From the NCBI GenBank assembly GCA_021199405.1, contig JAJQID010000166.1, positions 1 to 9,023 on the forward strand: a stretch of 9,023 nucleotides of DNA, in the 5' to 3' direction. Below, in pieces: positions 6,271 through 9,023 of the stretch. The stretch is from Lachnospiraceae bacterium. GTDB taxonomy: Bacteria > Bacillota > Clostridia > Lachnospirales > Lachnospiraceae. Position 1 is the stretch's first letter, and each line of letters begins with the position of its first letter. Under the pieces are notes generated by a model, which was not told the DNA's origin, made no database searches, and saw only the letters and a list, made by a program, of their open reading frames with translations. A program made the translations under genes and the position numbers.

Positions 6271-6906
6271 TTATTTCCAAGTCTGCCTGTTCACTCTATC
6301 CGTAATTTTCCAGAAACTTCCAAAGCCCTGTTTCAGCCACACTGTTTTCATTCCCATCCGTTTCGCCGGTACAATATCATTATCAATGCGGTCTCCAACC
6401 ATAACTGCCTGTTCAGGGCTGCAGCCGCTTCTTTCCAAAGCGATTTCAAATATCCTTTTATCCGGTTTTGCAGCTCCTTCTTCCGCAGAAGCTATGACCA
6501 GATTCATGTATTTGAGAATGCCGAATTTTTCCAATCTTCCCGCTGTTCCCATGGACTGGTTTGCAATCACTCCAACCTTATAGCACCGGCTTAGTTTTCT
6601 CAGACATTCCTCTGTATCCTCATACAACTGTTCCTTCTCGGAATTCCATTCAGGTCTTTCAATGCCCAGCAGCTTCATGGTCTCCAAATCGCCCTTTTTA
6701 TTTTCCCGATAAAACTCCATAGCAGTTTCATAGACATATTCATAAGATACCTTTGCCAGTTGCGCAATTTTTTTCATCCGTTCTTCATAAACCCTGCTCT
6801 CATCCACAAGGGTGGAACCCACATCAAAAAACAGCCATTTTATTTCATTTTTCTTTGGCAAATATCCTCTTCTCTCTGCATCATCATAAAAATTTACTTT
6901 TGTCAT
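6271..6906 (-). CDS. HAD family hydrolase (HAD-IA-like)
   Basis: This is a haloacid dehalogenase-fold protein of 211 residues from the chosen start. Numbering from the upstream ATG at 6918, motif I is FFDVGSTLVDE (30-40) with nucleophile D32. The second motif I aspartate, the acid/base of most HAD phosphatases, is replaced by G34. Motif II is VGVIANQS (115-122), motif III lysine is K151 in AAKPDKRIF, and motif IV is MVGDRIDNDI (173-182). A helical cap follows motif I (about 40-105), as in subfamily I. The ATG at 6906 has GGGGA 5 bases upstream; the ATG at 6918 has GAGG only 2 bases away, so 6906 is preferred. It heads the leftward run with GNAT and GH127. It may act on a small phosphorylated metabolite, but loss of the second Asp makes the reaction uncertain. 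Confidence 0.85.
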   Translation of the reverse strand: MTKVNFYDDAERRGYLPKKNEIKWLFFDVGSTLVDESRVYEERMKKIAQLAKVSYEYVYETAMEFYRENKKGDLETMKLLGIERPEWNSEKEQLYEDTEECLRKLSRCYKVGVIANQSMGTAGRLEKFGILKYMNLVIASAEEGAAKPDKRIFEIALERSGCSPEQAVMVGDRIDNDIVPAKRMGMKTVWLKQGFGSFWKITDRVNRQTWK

Positions 6907-6930
6907 AGCAATCCCCATAACCTCGTGTTC

Positions 6931-6960
6931 CTACTATTTTTCCATGGATATAGATGTCAA
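6931..6960 (-). promoter_or_regulatory. Candidate promoter for the HAD-GNAT-GH127 run
   Basis: On the minus strand, a perfect -35 TTGACA (6955-6960) is followed after 18 bases by TAGTAG (6931-6936), a poor -10. Transcription would start near 6924. The -35 lies inside the AbiEii-type remnant, so the promoter would be made partly of old coding sequence. Confidence 0.3.
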
Positions 6961-7330
6961 CCGTCCCATTCCTTCAACACAAATATACGAGATTGAAGGA
7001 TTTCGTTTCCGCGGCGTCTCCCCGACCCAAATGCTTGCCGATAAGATTTCAGTCATCTCCGGCGGCAAAGTTTTCAGGAGAATCAAAGACCTGGTTGACC
7101 TGTATTACATTTCAAAGGTTATAGATTTTGAAAAGGGCGAGCTTCTCCAGACATTAGAAAGCAGCAAACGGTCTTTGGACAGTTTCGACGGCTTCCTTCA
7201 TCGGCCGGATGAGCTCAGACATGCTTATGAAAAGTTTCGTTTTACCGGCAATGTTGATAAGCCGCCGTTTGAGGAAGTATACAGCACTGTTAAATCTTAT
7301 ATCCAAGATGTCCTTCCCCAAGATGAATAA
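6944..7330 (+). pseudogene. C-terminal remnant of an AbiEii/AbiGii-type nucleotidyltransferase toxin
   Basis: The 128 residues match the C-terminal half of AbiEii-family proteins: FRGVSPTQMLADKISVISGGKVFRRIKDLVDLYY in essence (22-55), including the conserved LADK and R-x-KDLxDLY elements, then a helical tail (SLDSFDGFLHRPDELRHAYEKF, 78-99). Full-length members are about 250-300 residues. The missing N-terminal half carries the catalytic G-S...D-x-D nucleotidyltransferase motif, so this product cannot be an active toxin. The ATG at 6944 has no ribosome binding site, and the frame stays open leftward to a stop at 6887-6889, where FS directly before the Met already looks family-like. The deletion junction therefore lies a little left of 6944. 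No AbiEi-type antitoxin is adjacent. It lies divergent to the HAD gene with a gap of under 40 bases. The intact parent would have been an abortive-infection or toxin-antitoxin component. Confidence 0.7.
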
Positions 7331-7362
7331 TCGGGCAGAAGCAAATTTGATTTATTTGTGAA

Positions 7363-7387
7363 GCGGTATGCGTCTTATGCATACCGC
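7363..7387. terminator. Hairpin terminator between convergent genes
   Basis: GCGGTATGC (7363-7371) and GCATACCGC (7379-7387) form a perfect 9-bp stem with a 7-base loop. It lies between the end of the AbiEii-type remnant and the end of the leftward phosphotransferase. There is no strong T-run on either side, so termination efficiency is uncertain. Confidence 0.55.
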
Positions 7388-7409
7388 CTTGCAACAGAAT
7401 ACCTGTAAA

Positions 7410-8363
7410 TCAGTCTTCGAACACGGAAAAAGGCGCCTTACGAACACGGGATGCCGATTCATACCACTTTGGAACAATCCTCGTAAATCCTTCATAGTTT
7501 TCATACGAGGCATTCCACCTTTTTACCATACCATCAATTGCCTCTGCACCGAATTTCTCCGCCCACTTAATGGAATACAGGGAGGCGTGAGCCACATATA
7601 CGGCCTGCGTTTCCCAGAAAATCTCCGGCACCTCGTCATCAAAATAAGCATCGATCTGCCCGATGCAATATGGGACACTAACCTCAATTCCAAAGCTTTC
7701 CAGCTTATAAAACTCTTCATACGGATCCCCAACTTCCCAGCGGTTAAAGTCAATTACACCGATCTGACTGTCTGGCGTATATATCAAATTTCCCGGATGG
7801 TAGTCGCCGTGCATATACACTGGTGGCTGCCTCCATATTTTGTGTATATTCTGCTGAATGTATGAAATGGCGGCCTCGTCATTTGGAACTCGTACTGTTG
7901 AATGCAGGTATCTATCCAACTGCATCATTTTATGATTCTCTTTTGTTTTGACAGGACGGTCAGCCTCTTCAAGTGAAATGTTATGAATTCTCTTTAAAAT
8001 CATACCAGCCTGTCTACCCATCTGGTATTGTTCCTGTCTGGAAAATGTGGGCAGTACTTCCTCCAGATCAACACCCTCCACCCAGGAAAGCAGCATATAG
8101 GTATTTTGTCCCTGATTACAGCGACCGAAGGCTTTAGGAGATGACATCCGAATGCCGGTTTGGGCGTATTTGCAAACGATTTCGTATTCCTTATGCTTAG
8201 CGTCGTAAGATGCCGCGTCAGAGATTCTCAGCAGAAAATCCTCACCAGTGTCAGAACGCAATTTGTATTTTTTCTCGGAGGAATAGCCCTTGTTTACAGG
8301 CTCTATAAATGTCCAGGAATGGACACCCTGCGGCAGTTCAATGTCGTTAAGAAAATCAAACAT
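7410..8363 (-). CDS. Phosphotransferase family protein (APH / aminoglycoside phosphotransferase fold)
   Basis: This is an intact 317-residue kinase of the APH superfamily. The N-lobe (about 1-95) includes the loop NKGYSSEKKYKL (24-35) and strand FLLRISD (43-49), where the ATP-binding Lys is replaced by Arg or lies elsewhere. The catalytic loop is MHGDYHPGNL (184-193), giving catalytic D187 and metal ligand N192. The second metal ligand is D205 in GVIDFNRWEVGDPYEE. The APH family phosphorylates aminoglycosides, macrolides or sugars/amino-alcohols such as choline and homoserine. This sequence does not match a known resistance enzyme I can name, so resistance should not be assumed. GGAGG lies 10 bases before the ATG, with an out-of-frame ATG in between. 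It follows the Cof remnant by 34 bases and could be read from the promoter at the right edge. Confidence 0.85.
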   Translation of the reverse strand: MFDFLNDIELPQGVHSWTFIEPVNKGYSSEKKYKLRSDTGEDFLLRISDAASYDAKHKEYEIVCKYAQTGIRMSSPKAFGRCNQGQNTYMLLSWVEGVDLEEVLPTFSRQEQYQMGRQAGMILKRIHNISLEEADRPVKTKENHKMMQLDRYLHSTVRVPNDEAAISYIQQNIHKIWRQPPVYMHGDYHPGNLIYTPDSQIGVIDFNRWEVGDPYEEFYKLESFGIEVSVPYCIGQIDAYFDDEVPEIFWETQAVYVAHASLYSIKWAEKFGAEAIDGMVKRWNASYENYEGFTRIVPKWYESASRVRKAPFSVFED

Positions 8364-8397
8364 GGCATTTTGACCTCCGGTTTATGATTGCCATAAA

Positions 8398-8595
8398 CTA
8401 CCTTTCCCATTGTTCTTCATAACCGTTCTTCCCCATTTGCGGCTCCAGCCACTGTGCAATCCCATCCTCATCATTACTTCCAATTACAACATCAGCCGCC
8501 GCTTTTACCTCCGGTATGGCATTCCCGATCGTTCCGGCACGATATTCCTGCTGAGCCTGTTCCAGAGCTGCTCCATTTCCGGAATCCCCATTCAT
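8398..8595 (-). pseudogene. C-terminal remnant of a Cof-type HAD phosphatase
   Basis: The 65 residues correspond to the tail of Cof/YidA-type HAD-IIB phosphatases. Residues 3-7 (GDSGN) are motif IV, normally GDSGND or GDGxND, and GTIGNAIPEVKAAADVVIGS then NDEDGIAQWLE (21-51) is the characteristic end of the family. Intact members are about 250-290 residues, so three of the four catalytic motifs are missing. The motif IV metal-binding aspartate is also changed (GDSGN-G at residue 8). The ATG has no ribosome binding site, and a TAA stop lies two codons upstream in frame, so there is no longer version. It is probably a degraded gene. It lies between an antitoxin-like gene and the phosphotransferase, all on the same strand. 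Confidence 0.65.
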
Positions 8596-8671
8596 ATCTT
8601 ATAAGTCACACCGCCACCCCATAAAAAATCACAATCAGAAAAGTCAGATTATTCAAAGATCCCCCGCCGTA

Positions 8672-8911
8672 TCAGAAATCAGACAAATCAATCTCTTCTG
8701 AAACCGTACCTGCCTTGAAGTTTGCAATCGCTCTATCCATGTCCGCAAGTGTTTTCGCCGATATGGATGCCGGTGCAACAAGTTCCCGCGGCTCAAGCAT
8801 AATACAGCCATTGTCATACTCCCGGACGTTATAATACTGGTATGCGGCACCGCGAAGGGTAACCCTCTTTTTATTGTCAATATGAACTACATAATCTTTC
8901 ATTGCCTGCAT
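8672..8911 (-). CDS. AbrB/antitoxin-like small protein (hypothetical)
   Basis: This is a 79-residue soluble protein. Residues 4-44 (KDYVVHIDNKKRVTLRGAAY, then QYYNVREYDNGCIMLEPREL) have the strand pattern of SpoVT/AbrB swapped-hairpin domains: V-x-I-D-x-K-x-R-V-T-L followed by a gly-turn and I-x-L-x-P-R. Residues 50-79 form a helix (AKTLADMDRAIANFKAG) and end in VSEEIDLSDF, like the toxin-binding tail of many type II antitoxins. I infer a DNA-binding antitoxin or small autoregulator. The start at 8911 is fixed by AGGAGG six bases upstream; an ATG at 8959 would add 16 residues and has no ribosome binding site. No toxin gene follows: the next coding sequence is the Cof remnant. Transcription comes from a consensus promoter with two palindromes. 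The family was judged by pattern only. Confidence 0.7.
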   Translation of the reverse strand: MQAMKDYVVHIDNKKRVTLRGAAYQYYNVREYDNGCIMLEPRELVAPASISAKTLADMDRAIANFKAGTVSEEIDLSDF

Positions 8912-8917
8912 AAAGCA

Positions 8918-8923
8918 CCTCCT
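8918..8923 (-). promoter_or_regulatory. Ribosome binding site fixing the 8911 start
   Basis: A perfect AGGAGG on the minus strand, followed by TGCTTT and the ATG at 8909-8911, identifies MQAMKDYVV as the true N-terminus. Confidence 0.85.
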
Positions 8924-8967
8924 GCTGATACAATGCTCAATCTTCTGTAATATATGCATAATTCACG

Positions 8968-8981
8968 GTGGGAATTCCCAC
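8968..8981. promoter_or_regulatory. Operator-like palindrome GTGGGAATTCCCAC
   Basis: This perfect 14-bp palindrome lies at about +4 to +17 relative to the start expected from the -10 box at 8992-8997. A protein bound here would block RNA polymerase clearance. The likely binder is the gene's own AbrB/antitoxin-like product, by inference. Confidence 0.55.
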
Positions 8982-8991
8982 TTCTAAGGAT

Positions 8992-9020
8992 ATTATATTG
9001 AATGCACGGCATTCTGTCAA
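8992..9020 (-). promoter_or_regulatory. Perfect consensus sigma-70/SigA promoter
   Basis: On the minus strand, TTGACA (9015-9020), exactly 17 bases of spacer, and TATAAT (8992-8997) match the consensus at all 12 positions. The start would be near 8985, giving a leader of about 75 bases to the antitoxin-like gene. It probably also drives the Cof remnant and the phosphotransferase, since no other promoter or terminator is evident between them. Confidence 0.85.
9000..9014. promoter_or_regulatory. Operator-like palindrome in the promoter spacer (GAATGC-N3-GCATTC)
   Basis: A perfect 6-bp inverted repeat with a 3-base centre fills the space between the -35 and -10 boxes, abutting the -35. Binding here would directly exclude RNA polymerase. 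Its sequence differs from the palindrome at 8968, so two regulators, or one with two site types, are possible. Confidence 0.5.
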
Positions 9021-9023
9021 GCG

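Noticed and set aside
7368..7865. 165-residue rightward open frame opposite the phosphotransferase
   Set aside because: It is antisense to conserved APH motifs and starts inside the terminator hairpin without a ribosome binding site.
7410..8363. Aminoglycoside resistance gene
   Set aside because: Only the general APH fold motifs are visible and nothing matches a named resistance enzyme, so a resistance call would go beyond the evidence.
6944..8911. Complete AbiE or other toxin-antitoxin defence system
   Set aside because: The toxin-like gene lacks its catalytic half, no AbiEi is present, and the antitoxin-like gene is about 1.3 kb away on the opposite strand and of a different type.

Overview
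The window looks like chromosomal DNA of a gut-type Clostridia bacterium, most probably a Lachnospiraceae relative (Blautia/Enterocloster-like). This rests on strong AGGAGG-type ribosome binding sites, moderate GC by eye, short intergenic gaps and protein families common in that group: a cytidylate kinase-like protein, a GH127 beta-L-arabinofuranosidase and a Lachnospiraceae-type radical SAM family. No tRNA, rRNA, CRISPR array or complete insertion sequence is visible. Species cannot be named from the sequence alone.

Left part (1-2464). A leftward partial gene at 1-134 carries the start of a radical SAM protein joined directly to that family's C-terminal region, apparently by in-frame loss of the catalytic core. 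Its upstream region holds three copies of a palindrome (CRACA-N2-TGTYG), and a fourth bare core sits just before the rightward TetR-family gene (524-1084). A 168-bp near-palindromic MITE-like element lies between the operators and the TetR gene. The TetR gene is followed closely by a CPA2-type cation:proton antiporter (1139-2464), probably as an operon.

Middle (2465-5661). A 232-bp gap with a candidate extended -10 promoter, a hairpin and a 12-bp match to the MITE end leads into a cytidylate kinase-like gene (2697-3305). A perfect 14-bp-stem bidirectional terminator separates it from a convergent GH127 glycosidase. The glycosidase retains the cysteine nucleophile and all four predicted zinc/catalytic ligands.

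Right part (5662-9023). Leftward genes HAD hydrolase -> GNAT acetyltransferase -> GH127 are closely spaced and may be co-transcribed. Just upstream and divergent is the C-terminal half of an AbiEii-type nucleotidyltransferase toxin, which is a remnant. Beyond a hairpin terminator is a second leftward set, listed in order of transcription: an AbrB/antitoxin-like small protein, the tail of a Cof-type HAD phosphatase (a remnant), and an intact aminoglycoside phosphotransferase-fold kinase. This set is headed at the right edge by a perfect consensus promoter, TTGACA-N17-TATAAT, with one palindrome in its spacer and another in the start of the transcript.

The strongest leads are the autoregulated-looking promoter of the orphan antitoxin-like gene, the TetR operator array split from its gene by a mobile palindrome, and the build-up of truncated genes (radical SAM, AbiEii, Cof). 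That build-up points to a region shaped by deletion and recombination. I do not see a complete, clearly new multi-gene system.
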